A stretch of 64,000 nt of DNA. Source: Histidinibacterium aquaticum (GTDB taxonomy: Bacteria; Pseudomonadota; Alphaproteobacteria; Rhodobacterales; Rhodobacteraceae). The stretch spans positions 359,522 to 423,521 of the forward strand of contig NZ_VYQE01000002.1 of assembly GCF_008710275.1 (NCBI RefSeq). Reading direction: 5' to 3'. A model generated the notes under the pieces. That model did not search any database and was not told the DNA's origin. It worked only from the letters and a program-made list of their open reading frames with translations. Below are positions 28,225-39,570 of this stretch, piece by piece. The position numbers and the translations under genes were made by a program. Position 1 is the stretch's first letter, and each line of letters starts with the position of its first letter.

Positions 28225-28830
28225 ATGAGCGACAGAGCAGGCATTTTCGCGGGCGAGGACCCCTTCGCGCTGGCGCAGCGGTGGCTCGACGAGGCCGAGG
28301 ATGCCGAGCCCGCCGATGCGAATGCGATCGCGCTCGCCACGGTCGATGCCTCCGGTCTGCCGAACGTCCGGATGGTCCTGCTCAAGGACATCGAGCCCGA
28401 CGCCTTCGTCTTCTACACCAACTACGAGAGCGCCAAGGCACACGAGATCGAGACGAGCGGAACCGCCGCGTTCGTGCTACACTGGAAGTCATTGCGCAGG
28501 CAAATCCGGGTGCGCGGAACCGTTGAGCGCGAGGATGGACAAAAGGCGGACGACTACTTTCGCTCTCGTTCGCTCAAGAGCCGGATCGGAGCTTGGGCCT
28601 CAAAACAGTCGCGTCCGCTCGACAGTAGGGGCACTCTCATGGCAGAGGTCGCGCGGCAGGCCGCGCGCCACGGCACGGATCCGGCTCGACCGCCCTTCTG
28701 GGGCGGCTACCGGATCAGGCCAGTCGAGGTGGAGTTTTGGGCCGACGGTCCGTTTCGGCTTCATGACCGTTTCCGCTGGGTGCGGGATGGGATGGAAGAC
28801 GGATGGACAGTAACGCGCCTCAGTCCCTGA
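28225..28830 (+). CDS. pdxH: Pyridoxamine 5'-phosphate oxidase
   Basis: A 201-residue FMN enzyme that makes pyridoxal phosphate from PNP or PMP. Motifs include [20 protein letters not shown] (FMN site), [13 protein letters not shown] and the C-terminal [16 protein letters not shown] with the substrate-binding Arg. ATG 28225 matches family starts. The 3' end overlaps by 28 bp a possible longer form of the next gene, but not the start chosen here. Confidence 0.95.
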   Translation: MSDRAGIFAGEDPFALAQRWLDEAEDAEPADANAIALATVDASGLPNVRMVLLKDIEPDAFVFYTNYESAKAHEIETSGTAAFVLHWKSLRRQIRVRGTVEREDGQKADDYFRSRSLKSRIGAWASKQSRPLDSRGTLMAEVARQAARHGTDPARPPFWGGYRIRPVEVEFWADGPFRLHDRFRWVRDGMEDGWTVTRLSP

Positions 28831-28943
28831 CGTCTCGCGTGGAGCGTCGATTTCCGTTACGATCCTGGCCCGGTTTTCATGGGGCCGACCGACCGACATT
28901 TTACGCGCCGGCTGTTTCGATGGCCGGACCGAAAGACGAGACC

Positions 28944-29495
28944 ATGAATGACAACGACAATGACCCGACGGTCGTGCGCGGGCAGGTGAAGTGGTTTGAT
29001 CCCAACAAGGGATTCGGGTTCGTGGTTGCCGACGAAGGCGGAGCTGACATCCTCCTCCATGCAAACGTTCTAAGGAACTTCGGCCAGAGCTCCGTCGCCG
29101 ATGGTTCGGCGATCACGATCTCCGTCCAGGACACGCCGAGGGGCCGGCAGGCCGTGGCGGTCCTCGAAATCGAGCCGCCGGAGCCCGCGACGCGGACCGG
29201 GCTGGCCGATCTGGCCGAACTGCCGCCGGAGACCATCAGCGAGACGCCGTTGGTGCCAGCGCGGGTCAAGTGGTTCGACAAGGCCAAGGGTTTCGGGTTC
29301 GGCAATGTGTTCGGCTTTTCCGAGGACGTCTTCATCCATATAGAAGTGTTGCGCCGGTCGGGCTTCGCCGACCTGCAGCCCGGAGAAGCGGTCGCGATGC
29401 GCGTGATCGAGGGCAAGCGCGGCAAGATGGCGATGGAGGTTCTGTCATGGGAAACCGCAGTGGGAAGCGAACCGGTCCCCGAAGAGGACAGCTAG
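28944..29495 (+). CDS. Protein with two cold-shock domains
   Basis: A 183-residue protein with two cold-shock (OB-fold) domains in tandem: residues about 12-75 (GQVKWFDPNKGFGFVVADEG) and about 106-172 (ARVKWFDKAKGFGFGNVFG), joined by an acidic linker. Both keep the RNP1-like aromatic motif. Double-CSD proteins are typical of alphaproteobacteria and bind single-stranded RNA or DNA. The second domain has a shortened loop after GFGF. ATG 28944 was chosen for its AAAGACGAG; the frame is open further upstream into pdxH. Confidence 0.88.
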   Translation: MNDNDNDPTVVRGQVKWFDPNKGFGFVVADEGGADILLHANVLRNFGQSSVADGSAITISVQDTPRGRQAVAVLEIEPPEPATRTGLADLAELPPETISETPLVPARVKWFDKAKGFGFGNVFGFSEDVFIHIEVLRRSGFADLQPGEAVAMRVIEGKRGKMAMEVLSWETAVGSEPVPEEDS

Positions 29496-29971
29496 CCGCC
29501 GGTCTGGCCTTCGCCGTCGCCCTGAGCGCCGGGAGCGGTCTGCAGGCCCAGGGCCTCTGTGCCGACGACCGGGTGACGGTCATGGGCGACTGGGGGCAGG
29601 CGCGCTTTCGAGTCGAGGTGGCCGACGACCGCCAGGAACAGGCGAGGGGGCTGATGCAGGTCGAAAGCATGCCGACGATGGCGGGCATGCTCTTCGTCTA
29701 TCCGAGGCCTCAGTCGGTGAGCTTCTGGATGGAGAACACCCTCATCCCGCTCGACATGATCTTCGCTCAGGAGGACGGGACCATCGCCAAGGTCCATGCC
29801 GAGGCCGTGCCGCTCGACCGGACGCCGATTCCCGGCGGCAGCGACGACATCAAGTACGTGCTGGAGATCAACGGCGGGCTGGCCGAGCAGCTCGGGATCG
29901 AGGCGGGCGACATCATGCAGCATCCCTCGATCGGTCCCGATCCGGTCGCACCGTGCCCCGAGCCGGAGTGA
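29447..29971 (+). CDS. Exported DUF192 protein
   Basis: A 174-residue product with a basic start and a hydrophobic signal segment (LAAGLAFAVALSAGSG), probably cleaved after LQAQ. The mature part is a DUF192 domain: RFRVEVADDRQEQARGLM, GMLFVYPRPQSVSFWMENT and IPLDMIF. The gene begins 49 bp inside the end of the cold-shock gene in another frame, with GGAGG just before the ATG, so the two are coupled. Function of DUF192 is not established. Confidence 0.88.
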   Translation: MGNRSGKRTGPRRGQLAAGLAFAVALSAGSGLQAQGLCADDRVTVMGDWGQARFRVEVADDRQEQARGLMQVESMPTMAGMLFVYPRPQSVSFWMENTLIPLDMIFAQEDGTIAKVHAEAVPLDRTPIPGGSDDIKYVLEINGGLAEQLGIEAGDIMQHPSIGPDPVAPCPEPE

Positions 29972-30023
29972 CGCATCGGGGCCTTTTCAAACCGGACGCT
30001 TGCGACTAATCACGCGCCACGGT

Positions 30024-30100
30024 CGGGGCGTGGCGCAGTCTGGTAGCGCACCTGTTTTGGGTACAGGGGGTCGTGAGTTCGAATCTCGCCGCCCCGACCA
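30024..30100 (+). tRNA. tRNA-Pro (UGG)
   Basis: A 77-nt cloverleaf. The acceptor stem CGGGGCG (30024-30030) pairs with CGCCCCG (30090-30096), then A and an encoded CCA. The anticodon loop TTTGGGT (30056-30062) sits between CCTGT and ACAGG, giving anticodon TGG at 30058-30060. The T-arm contains GTTCGAATC. It stands alone between the DUF192 gene and a lipoprotein gene on the other strand. Confidence 0.96.
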
Positions 30101-30111
30101 GTTCTTCCGGA

Positions 30112-30582
30112 TCAGATCGGATCGCCGCCGGCCCTTGTGAGGAGCTGGCGGATCACCGCGTCGCGCTCGGCGTTGCGCTGACGCACGATGCGCGCGCCGC
30201 CGTCCTTCTGGGGAACGCGGATGTAGGTATCGGCCGTCACGACGAATCCCCCCTGCGCCTCCTGCGAGGCAACCGAGGTCACCGCCCTGGGCAGGTCGTC
30301 GACCGTGCCGTCGAAGGCAAGGATCAGCGCCGCGGCCGCTTCGACCGGGGGGAGGGATTCGCAACGGATCTCGCTGTCGGCGGGGCGCACGGTCGACTGG
30401 CCCGGTCCGCCGCAGGTCAGCGCGAAGGCGTCGAAGAGACCTTCGGGATAGCTGCGGAAGAAGGCGCGGGGGCTGTCTTCGGCGGCGACCGGCGATGCGC
30501 GTTCGGGGCCCTCGGGCAACTCTCCCGCGCAGCCTGCAAGGGCAATGGCGAGGACTGCGGAACGGGCGGCTGCGATCGGCAT
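30112..30582 (-). CDS. Putative lipoprotein of unknown function
   Basis: A 156-residue product with a signal peptide and lipobox (LAIALAGC, Cys at residue 18). The mature part is acidic and contains two further cysteines (ALTCGGPGQ, IRCESLPP) that could form a disulfide. No known domain is apparent. It ends 12 bp from the tRNA on the opposite strand. ATG 30582 is the only reasonable start for the signal peptide. Confidence 0.75.
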   Translation of the reverse strand: MPIAAARSAVLAIALAGCAGELPEGPERASPVAAEDSPRAFFRSYPEGLFDAFALTCGGPGQSTVRPADSEIRCESLPPVEAAAALILAFDGTVDDLPRAVTSVASQEAQGGFVVTADTYIRVPQKDGGARIVRQRNAERDAVIRQLLTRAGGDPI

Positions 30583-31087
30583 GGTCGACTCCGGTTTCGG
30601 CGGGACCTGGGACTTGAGCGTTGCACGGATGCCGCGCCGCGAAAAGGCCGGGCGGGACGGCCTCCTGCCGCGCGACTCTGCCTGAAGTTGTACCTCAAGC
30701 TCAGCGCCTAAGCTACGGGCGGGACAAGGGCTTTGGCGGGCCGCCGGAACGGCGTCGCTGGGGATAGATCGCGGGAGGAATCAGAGGACAATCTGGGGCT
30801 AACAGCGGTCAAACGGAAAATCCCACATCTGGTGCGAAAAATGCCGTTGACCCCCCATACATAGATGGTTCACCTTGTGCTGGCCGGACGCATCAACACC
30901 AGATGTTGTAGCTACGGACACGGGAACACTAGCAGAAACGCAACCGGAGGCGATCCATCCATCGCACCGGAGCCGCTTGGCAGCATGCCGGGCGGGCGGG
31001 TGTCCCGTGCCGTCGCAGCGACGCGGCAGGCAGGAAAACGGCGCCCGGCACAACGGGGGCCCACCGGGACAAAGAGGACGACTGACA
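30583..31087. other. Long leader region upstream of nrdJ
   Basis: This 505-bp stretch contains no convincing gene. The nrdJ frame is open back to 30875, but those codons do not resemble the protein. It carries an inverted pair, ACATCTGGTG (30825-30834) and CACCAGATGT (30897-30906), and between them a CCAT...ATGG palindrome at about 30856-30867. I looked for the cobalamin riboswitch B12 box because NrdJ needs B12 and did not find a match. Confidence 0.5.
30825..30906. promoter_or_regulatory. Inverted-repeat pair, candidate NrdR operators
   Basis: ACATCTGGTG at 30825-30834 and its exact complement CACCAGATGT at 30897-30906 flank CCATACATAGATGG (about 30856-30869). The elements lie about 31 and 42 bp apart. 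NrdR, the usual repressor of ribonucleotide reductase genes, binds paired palindromes of about 16 bp of the form ACAC-N-ATAT-N-GTGT. The matches here are partial, so this is a suggestion from position and symmetry. Confidence 0.4.
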
Positions 31088-34000
31088 ATGAGGATCGAAC
31101 GCCGCTTCACCAAGGCCGGACGCGACGCTTACGACGGGATCGAATTCCGCGTGACGTCCTCGGAGATCCGGAATCCCGACGGCACCACGGTCTTCAAGCT
31201 GGACAACTGCGAGGTCCCGGCGTCCTGGAGCCAGGTGGCCTCCGACGTCATCGCCCAGAAGTACTTCCGCAAGGCGGGCGTCCCCTCCGAGATCGAGAGC
31301 GTCCGCGAGAAGGACGTCCCCGAGTTCCTGTGGCGCGGCAAGCCCGCCAAGGGCGCCGAGATGGGCGGCGAGACCTCCGCCCGGCAGGTCTTCGACCGGC
31401 TCGCCGGCGCCTGGGCCTACTGGGGCTGGAAGGGCGGCTACTTCTCGACCGAGGAGGACGCGCGCGCCTACTACGACGAGATGCGCTACATGCTGGCCAC
31501 CCAGATGGCCGCTCCGAACAGCCCGCAGTGGTTCAACACCGGCCTGCACTGGGCCTACGGCATCGACGGTCCGTCCCAGGGCCACTTCTACGTGGACTGG
31601 AAGACCGGCAAGCTCACGAAGTCCAAGACCGCCTACGAGCACCCCCAGCCGCACGCCTGCTTCATCCAGTCCGTCGCTGACGACCTGGTGAACGAGGGCG
31701 GCATCATGGACCTCTGGGTCCGCGAGGCGCGGCTCTTCAAGTATGGCTCGGGCACCGGCACCAACTTCTCGTCGCTACGCGCCGAGGGCGAGAAGCTCTC
31801 GGGCGGCGGCAAGTCGTCGGGCCTCATGGGCTTTCTCAAGATTGGCGACCGCGCGGCGGGCGCCATCAAGTCTGGCGGCACGACCCGTCGGGCAGCGAAG
31901 ATGGTCATCGTGGACGCGGACCATCCGGATATCGAGGACTTCATCAACTGGAAGGTCCTCGAGGAGCAGAAAGTCGCGTCCATCGTCGCGGGAAGCAAGA
32001 TGCACGAGCAGAGGCTCAACGCCATCTTCGCCGCGATCCGGACCTGGGACGGGGCAGAGGCCGACGCCTACGATCCCAAGTCCAACGGGGCCCTGAAAGA
32101 GGCGATCCGCGAGGCCAAGAAGGTCGCCATTCCAGAGACCTATGTGAAGCGGGTGCTGGATTATGCCAAGCAAGGGCATACCAGCATCCACTTCCCAACC
32201 TATGACACCGACTGGGACAGCGAGGCCTACAACTCGGTCTCCGGCCAGAACTCGAACAACTCGATCCGCGTGACCGACGCCTTCCTCAAAGCGGTCCGCG
32301 AGGACGGAACCTGGGACCTCGTTTCGCGCACCGACGGCTCGGTCACCAAGACCGTCCAGGCCCGTGACCTCTGGGAGCAGGTCGGCCACGCGGCCTGGGC
32401 CTGCGCCGATCCGGGGATACAGTTCCACGACACCGTCAACGCCTGGCACACCTGCCCGGAGGACGGCGAGATCCGCGGCTCGAACCCGTGCTCGGAATAC
32501 ATGTTCCTCGACGACACGGCCTGTAACCTGGCCTCGATGAACCTGCTGCAGTTCCAGTCCGACGGCGCCTTCCGGGCCGAGGACTACATGCACGCCACCC
32601 GTCTCTGGACGCTGACGCTCGAGGTTAGCGTGATGATGGCGCAGTTCCCCTCCAAGGAGATCGCGCAGCGGTCCTACGACTTCCGCACCCTGGGCCTCGG
32701 CTACGCGAACATCGGCGGCCTGCTGATGAACATGGGCCTCTCCTACGACTCGGAGGAGGGCCGGGCGCTCTGCGGCGCGCTGACCGCGCTGATGACCGGC
32801 GTCTCCTACGCGACCTCCGCCGAGATCGCGGGCGAGCTGGGCCCGTTCCCGGGCTACGCCAAGAACCGCGAGCACATGCTCCGGGTCATCCGCAATCACC
32901 GCCGCGCCGCCCGCGGCGAGACCGAGGGCTACGAGGGCCTCGAGGTGAAGCCGGTGGCGCTGGATCACGGCAACTGCCCCGACGCGCGGCTGGTCTCGCT
33001 GGCGACCGCGGCCTGGGACGAGGCGCTGAGCCTCGGCGAGGCGCACGGCTACCGCAACGCGCAGGCCACCGTCATCGCGCCCACCGGCACGATCGGCCTC
33101 GTGATGGACTGCGACACCACTGGCATCGAACCCGACTTCGCCCTTGTGAAGTTCAAGAAGCTCGCCGGCGGCGGTTACTTCAAGATCATCAACCGCTCTG
33201 TCCCTGCAGCGCTTGATACTCTGGGCTATAGCCCCTCGCAGATCGAGGAGATCGTGGCCTATGCCGTGGGTCACGGCACCATGGGCAACGCGCCGGGCAT
33301 CAACCATTCTCTGCTGCGGCAGAAGGGCTTCGGCGACGCCGAGATCGAGAAGATCGAGGCGGCTCTGCCCTCGGCCTTCGACATCCGCTTCGTGTTCAAC
33401 CAGTGGACGCTAGGCGAGGAGTTCTGCCGAAAGGGCCTCGGCCTCGGCGATGCCGAGCTGGGCGATCCCGGCTTCGACCTCCTCCGGCACCTGGGCTTCT
33501 CCAAGGCCGACATCGAGGCCGCCAACGACCACGTCTGCGGGACCATGACGCTGGAAGGCGCGCCCTACCTGAAGGAGGCCGACTACGCAGTCTTCGATTG
33601 CGCCAACCCCTGCGGCAAGAAGGGCAAGCGCTTCCTCTCGGTCGAGAGCCACATCCGCATGATGGCCGCCGCCCAGAGCTTCATCTCCGGCGCGATCTCC
33701 AAGACGATCAACATGTCGAACGCCGCGACGATCGAGGACTGCCAGAAGGCCTACGAGCTCTCCTGGTCCCTCGGGGTGAAGGCCAACGCGCTCTACCGCG
33801 ACGGCTCGAAGCTCAGCCAGCCGCTGGCCTCGGCGCTCATCGAGGATGACGACGACGCCCGCGAGACGCTGGAGACCGGTTCGACCCAGGAGAAGGCCGC
33901 CGTGCTGGCCGAGAAGATCGTCGAGAAGATCGTCGTCCGCGAGGTCGAGCGCACCTCTCGCTCGAAGATGCCCCAGCGCCGCCGGGGCTACACCCAGAAG

Positions 34001-34735
34001 GCCACCATCGGCGGGCACAAGGTCTACCTGCGCACCGGCGAATACGACGACGGCCGACTGGGCGAGATCTTCATCGACATGCACAAGGAAGGCGCCGGCT
34101 TCCGCGCGATGATGAACAACTTCGCCATCGCGGTCTCGGTCGGGCTCCAGTACGGCGTGCCGCTCGAGGAGTTCGTCGACGCCTTCACCTTCACCAAGTT
34201 CGAGCCCGCGGGCATGGTGCAGGGCAACGACAGCATCAAGAACGCCACCTCGATCCTCGACTACATCTTCCGCGAGCTGGCGGTGAGCTACCTCGACCGG
34301 ACGGACCTCGCCCACGTGAAGCCCGAGGGCGTCGGTTTCGACGAGATCGGCCGTGGCGAGGAAGAGGGCGCGCCCAACTTCCGCGAGGTCCCCGACAGCC
34401 GCGGCGCGTCGCCCATCGACGTGCTGCGCCAGGTGGCCTCCTCCGGCTACATCCGCAAGCGGGTGCCGACCGAGCTCATGGTCTACCAGGGCGGGCAGGG
34501 CGGTGAGACCGCCTACGACGCCGGCGCGGTGGCCACGCTGGAGACGGTGGTCCCCGAGACCTGCAGCGCCTCGGGCGCCGGCCAGACCTCCGGGCTCGCC
34601 ATCACGGCCCGCGACAAGGCCAAGATGCAGGGCTACGAGGGCGACCCCTGCGGCGAATGCGGCAACTACACGCTGGTGCGCAACGGCACCTGCATGAAGT
34701 GCAACACCTGCGGCGGCACCAGCGGCTGCAGCTAG
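31088..34735 (+). CDS. nrdJ: Adenosylcobalamin-dependent ribonucleotide reductase (class II)
   Basis: The 1215-residue class II reductase makes deoxynucleotides with or without oxygen, using coenzyme B12 as radical source. Seen are the substrate-site [13 protein letters not shown], the cysteine-containing [18 protein letters not shown] (catalytic loop) and [16 protein letters not shown]. The C terminus carries a redox/zinc tail with Cys pairs ([18 protein letters not shown]). ATG 31088 has AGAGGA upstream; the open frame further 5' is not protein-like. A strong terminator follows at 34875. Confidence 0.96.
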   Translation: MRIERRFTKAGRDAYDGIEFRVTSSEIRNPDGTTVFKLDNCEVPASWSQVASDVIAQKYFRKAGVPSEIESVREKDVPEFLWRGKPAKGAEMGGETSARQVFDRLAGAWAYWGWKGGYFSTEEDARAYYDEMRYMLATQMAAPNSPQWFNTGLHWAYGIDGPSQGHFYVDWKTGKLTKSKTAYEHPQPHACFIQSVADDLVNEGGIMDLWVREARLFKYGSGTGTNFSSLRAEGEKLSGGGKSSGLMGFLKIGDRAAGAIKSGGTTRRAAKMVIVDADHPDIEDFINWKVLEEQKVASIVAGSKMHEQRLNAIFAAIRTWDGAEADAYDPKSNGALKEAIREAKKVAIPETYVKRVLDYAKQGHTSIHFPTYDTDWDSEAYNSVSGQNSNNSIRVTDAFLKAVREDGTWDLVSRTDGSVTKTVQARDLWEQVGHAAWACADPGIQFHDTVNAWHTCPEDGEIRGSNPCSEYMFLDDTACNLASMNLLQFQSDGAFRAEDYMHATRLWTLTLEVSVMMAQFPSKEIAQRSYDFRTLGLGYANIGGLLMNMGLSYDSEEGRALCGALTALMTGVSYATSAEIAGELGPFPGYAKNREHMLRVIRNHRRAARGETEGYEGLEVKPVALDHGNCPDARLVSLATAAWDEALSLGEAHGYRNAQATVIAPTGTIGLVMDCDTTGIEPDFALVKFKKLAGGGYFKIINRSVPAALDTLGYSPSQIEEIVAYAVGHGTMGNAPGINHSLLRQKGFGDAEIEKIEAALPSAFDIRFVFNQWTLGEEFCRKGLGLGDAELGDPGFDLLRHLGFSKADIEAANDHVCGTMTLEGAPYLKEADYAVFDCANPCGKKGKRFLSVESHIRMMAAAQSFISGAISKTINMSNAATIEDCQKAYELSWSLGVKANALYRDGSKLSQPLASALIEDDDDARETLETGSTQEKAAVLAEKIVEKIVVREVERTSRSKMPQRRRGYTQKATIGGHKVYLRTGEYDDGRLGEIFIDMHKEGAGFRAMMNNFAIAVSVGLQYGVPLEEFVDAFTFTKFEPAGMVQGNDSIKNATSILDYIFRELAVSYLDRTDLAHVKPEGVGFDEIGRGEEEGAPNFREVPDSRGASPIDVLRQVASSGYIRKRVPTELMVYQGGQGGETAYDAGAVATLETVVPETCSASGAGQTSGLAITARDKAKMQGYEGDPCGECGNYTLVRNGTCMKCNTCGGTSGCS

Positions 34736-34874
34736 GAGACCACGGAATACGGGGGACGACGGGCAGACAGGCATTTGCCCCCTCCGTACCCGCCCTCCGA
34801 GGAGGGCATGACGTTCAGGCCGCAGGCAGAAACCGGGCGGTACATCAAATATCGAGCCTGAACGGCAAGACTCA

Positions 34875-34900
34875 CGGGGCGCTTCGGCGCCCCGTTTTTT
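34875..34900 (+). terminator. Rho-independent terminator after nrdJ
   Basis: CGGGGCGC (34875-34882) pairs with GCGCCCCG (34887-34894) around a TTCG tetraloop and runs into six T residues (34895-34900). This is an almost ideal intrinsic terminator, 140 bp after the nrdJ stop. Confidence 0.92.
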
Positions 34901-34986
34901 CTTCGGCATGCCAGCGGTGCCGGGAACGGCGGGGCCGGGCCCGGCGTTCTATGGCAAACGTCTTCCTGCATAGAGGAGCTAGTTCC

Positions 34987-35436
34987 ATGCGCCTTGCCAT
35001 CGCGCTGACCACCGCCCTGTTTCCCCTCGCCGCCACCGCCCAGGACGCCGCCGCCATCGATGACGGCTCCGCCCAGATGAGCGACATGGCCCAGATGGTC
35101 CGGGCCGAGGACGTGGCCGACGCCGAGATCTACACGCTCTCCGAATCCTACGACGAAGCCTTCTGGGACAGCGGCGACAGCTTCGGGCCCATGCTCAGCG
35201 ACCTGCAGTCGATCGGCGAGGCCGAGGACGTCATCCTAGACCGCGAGGGCCGTGTCGTCGGTGTGACCGTCGACGTGGGCGGCTTCCTCGGGATCGGCGA
35301 CAAGGACGTGCTCCTGCCGCTCGCCGACATCCGCCTCGTGCCCGAGGGCGACGACGACCTCGTGATCGTCACCCGCCTCTCGGAAGAGGAGCTGGAAGAG
35401 CAGGACGATCTCTCCGGAGTCTTCGGCGACGACTAA
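34987..35436 (+). CDS. Periplasmic PRC-barrel domain protein (copy 1)
   Basis: A 149-residue exported protein: signal peptide MRLAIALTTALFPLAATAQD, then an acidic linker and a PRC-barrel-like domain (IGEAEDVILDREGRVVGVTV, VGGFLGIGDKDVLLPLADI). The end is strongly acidic. It is related to the gene at 36033 (shared YTL, IG-x-DV, GGFL-x-IGD, EEEL). Such proteins are common in Rhodobacterales; a function is not known. Its stop overlaps the stop of the broken cupin gene. Confidence 0.85.
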   Translation: MRLAIALTTALFPLAATAQDAAAIDDGSAQMSDMAQMVRAEDVADAEIYTLSESYDEAFWDSGDSFGPMLSDLQSIGEAEDVILDREGRVVGVTVDVGGFLGIGDKDVLLPLADIRLVPEGDDDLVIVTRLSEEELEEQDDLSGVFGDD

Positions 35437-35858
35437 CGCGGAATGTCGAAGCCCGGCTCTGCGAGGGTGAAGCCCTCGAACCGGAAGCCGGGCGAGACGG
35501 TGCAGCCGACCAGCGTCCAGTCGCCCATCGTGCGCGCCATCTGCCAGTGATGCGGGGGAACCAGGGCCTGGGGCCGTTCCCCAGCCAGAAGATCGGGGCC
35601 CAGCCGGTGATCCACGGCGGGCCCCGTTTCTCGTTCGGAGATCGAGAGGGTCAGCGGCGCGCCCGCCTAGAAGTGCCAGATCTCCGCCGCGTCGACCCGG
35701 TGCCAATGGCTGTGCTCGCCCGCCGCGAGCAGGAAGTAGATGCAGGTTCCGGCGGGGCGCTCGCCGGTTTCGGTGCCGGCCTCCCAGGTCTGCCGGAAAT
35801 GCCCGCCCTCGGGGTGCGGGGAGAGGTCCAGCAATTCGATGATGCGATCCGCGTTCAT
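35433..35858 (-). pseudogene. DUF985 cupin gene interrupted by an in-frame amber codon
   Basis: The first 63 codons (MNADRIIELLDLSPHPEGGH to VDAAEIWHF) and the last 78 codons (AGAPLTLSIS to FTLAEPGFDIPR) lie in one frame, separated only by TAG at 35667-35669. The two parts together make a complete DUF985 cupin of 141 residues plus the stop. Family members normally have an aromatic residue here (WHW/F-Y-AGAPL), so TAC/TAT to TAG is the simplest change. The metal-site residues (HWHRVDAAE) and the C-terminal GCTVSPGF are intact, so the loss looks recent, or the codon may be read through. Confidence 0.85.
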
Positions 35859-36032
35859 TCCCCTACGTTAGAGAGCTCCATTCCGGCCGTCCATCGCCAT
35901 GCAAAATGGGGAAACTGCGAGGCCTTCCCTTAAGGCATTGAGAATAAAGTTGAAAAATTCGGGGGGCAGCTTCGGAACATTCACCCCCACTGCCCACGTT
36001 GGTTAGGCGAAACGCAAATGAAAGGAGACGAC

Positions 36033-36635
36033 ATGCTTACGCGTATCGCTCTAACCACCTCCGCCGCCGCTCTCGCCACCGCGCTTGGTACCGCGGGCTT
36101 TGCCGAGAGCCACACGAGCGAAACCGGCTCGGATATGTCCGGCGAGAACACTGAAAGCACCATGAACGCGGAAGCGACCATGGAAGACACCGACGGCGCC
36201 AACTCCGGCGAGCAGTCGGGCGAGACCATGACCGCCTCCAACGATTCCACCGACGAGTATCCGTCGGGCACGATGGATGAGCAGAGCATGGAGAACATCA
36301 TCCGTGTGAGCGAAATCCTCGACGGCGATGTCTACACGCTGCAGACGTACGACGAAGCCGAGTGGGCCGACATGGACTCCTACGACGGCGTCAACACCGA
36401 GTGGGACCAGATCGGCAACATCACCGACGTGGCCCTCTCCGCCAACGGCGAAGTGACCGGCCTCGTGGTCGAGACCGGCGGCTTCCTGGACATCGGCGAC
36501 AGCCACGTGCTCGTGAACCTCGACGACGTGAAGCTCGTGAACCCGGAAGGCGACGTGGAAGCCTATTCCTACGTCACCCGCATGACCGAGGAAGAGCTTC
36601 AGAACCTCGAGAACGTCGGCGAAAACTGGTGGTAA
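36033..36635 (+). CDS. Periplasmic PRC-barrel domain protein (copy 2)
   Basis: A 200-residue exported protein. I chose ATG 36033 because AAAGGAGACGAC lies directly before it; the ATG at 36018 would overlap that ribosome site. The signal peptide ends near GFAES. A long Ser/Thr/Glu/Met-rich acidic linker (about residues 25-90) precedes a PRC-barrel-like domain (IGNITDVALSANGEVTGLVV, ETGGFLDIGDSHVLV). It is a longer relative of the protein at 34987, the two flanking the broken cupin. Confidence 0.85.
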   Translation: MLTRIALTTSAAALATALGTAGFAESHTSETGSDMSGENTESTMNAEATMEDTDGANSGEQSGETMTASNDSTDEYPSGTMDEQSMENIIRVSEILDGDVYTLQTYDEAEWADMDSYDGVNTEWDQIGNITDVALSANGEVTGLVVETGGFLDIGDSHVLVNLDDVKLVNPEGDVEAYSYVTRMTEEELQNLENVGENWW

Positions 36636-36665
36636 TCCGCTAGAACCGGATCATCCAACGGAGAA

Positions 36666-36688
36666 GGGGGCCTTTCGGCCCCCTTTTT
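36666..36688. terminator. Terminator between copy 2 and eno
   Basis: GGGGGCC (36666-36672) pairs with GGCCCCC (36677-36683) around a TTTC loop, followed by five T residues. On the other strand the same stem has a GAAA loop and a short T-rich end after it, so it may also serve the converging eno gene. Confidence 0.88.
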
Positions 36689-36709
36689 CGTGCGCGGTTG
36701 AGGGCTTCC

Positions 36710-38939
<2,230 letters not shown>

Positions 38940-38940
38940 G

Positions 38941-39354
38941 TCAGTCGTCTTTCAGCCGTCGGCCGTAGAGTTCCAGCCGGTGGCCGGTGAGGCGGTAGCC
39001 CAGCTTGCGCGCGATGCGCTCCTGGAGCTCCTCGATCTCGGGGTCCACGAACTCGATCACGTCGCCGGTGTCGAGGTCGATGAGGTGGTCGTGGTGTTCT
39101 CGCTCGGCCCGCTCGTAGCGGGCGCGGCCGTCGCCGAAGTCCAGCTTGTCGAGGATTCCCTGCTCCTCGAAGAGCTTCACGGTCCGGTAGACCGTGGCCA
39201 GCGAGATCGCGCTGTCGGCCGCGGAGGCCCGGGCGTAGAGCTCCTCGACGTCCGGATGGTCGGTCGCGTCCTCGAGCACCGCCGCGATGGTCCGGCGCTG
39301 GCCGGTCATCCTCAGGCCCTTGGCCTCGCAGCGCTGCAGGATCGTCTTCGCCAT
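38941..39354 (-). CDS. Fur-family metal-responsive regulator
   Basis: A 137-residue Fur-type protein. The winged helix covers MTGQRRTIAAVLEDATDHPDVEEL, with the recognition helix ISLATVYRTVKLFEEQG. Metal-site residues are H in EHHDHLIDLDTGDVIEF and in LTGHRLELYG. In Rhodobacterales the genuine Fur, Mur and Irr proteins are close relatives; the length and the absence of cysteine pairs fit Fur/Mur (no structural zinc). It precedes an EamA transporter and eno. Confidence 0.87.
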   Translation of the reverse strand: MAKTILQRCEAKGLRMTGQRRTIAAVLEDATDHPDVEELYARASAADSAISLATVYRTVKLFEEQGILDKLDFGDGRARYERAEREHHDHLIDLDTGDVIEFVDPEIEELQERIARKLGYRLTGHRLELYGRRLKDD

Positions 39355-39489
39355 CGGCCCGGTCGCGGTTGCTGGTCCGTCCCGCTTAGCGCAGCCACGC
39401 CGCCGGGACCAGTGGGCAGCGACCGCGCGGTGCGGCCTTGCGGCCGCGCTGGATCTGCCCGGCCCCGCCGTGGGCGGGTCCGGGCGACA

Positions 39490-39564
39490 GGGGGGCTGTC
39501 TGCCCCCCGTCCGCGCGCGCGGCGCGCAGACTCCCCCCGAGGGATATTTCCGCCCAGAAGAGGA
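39490..39564. repeat. Dispersed intergenic element, copy A
   Basis: GGGGGGC (39490-39496) and GCCCCCC (39502-39508) form a strong stem, followed by a GC repeat tract, CTCCCCCCGAGG, an ATATTT-like A/T core and CCCAGAAGAGGA. The same order of parts is found at 52530-52593. It begins seven bases past the tyrS stop on the minus strand, so on that strand it could act as a terminator. Intergenic elements of this pattern are, from memory, common in Rhodobacteraceae genomes. Confidence 0.65.
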
Positions 39565-39570
39565 CCCGGC

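Noticed and set aside
30583-31087. Cobalamin riboswitch ahead of nrdJ
   Set aside because: Expected because NrdJ uses B12, but no B12-box sequence or the associated stems were found.
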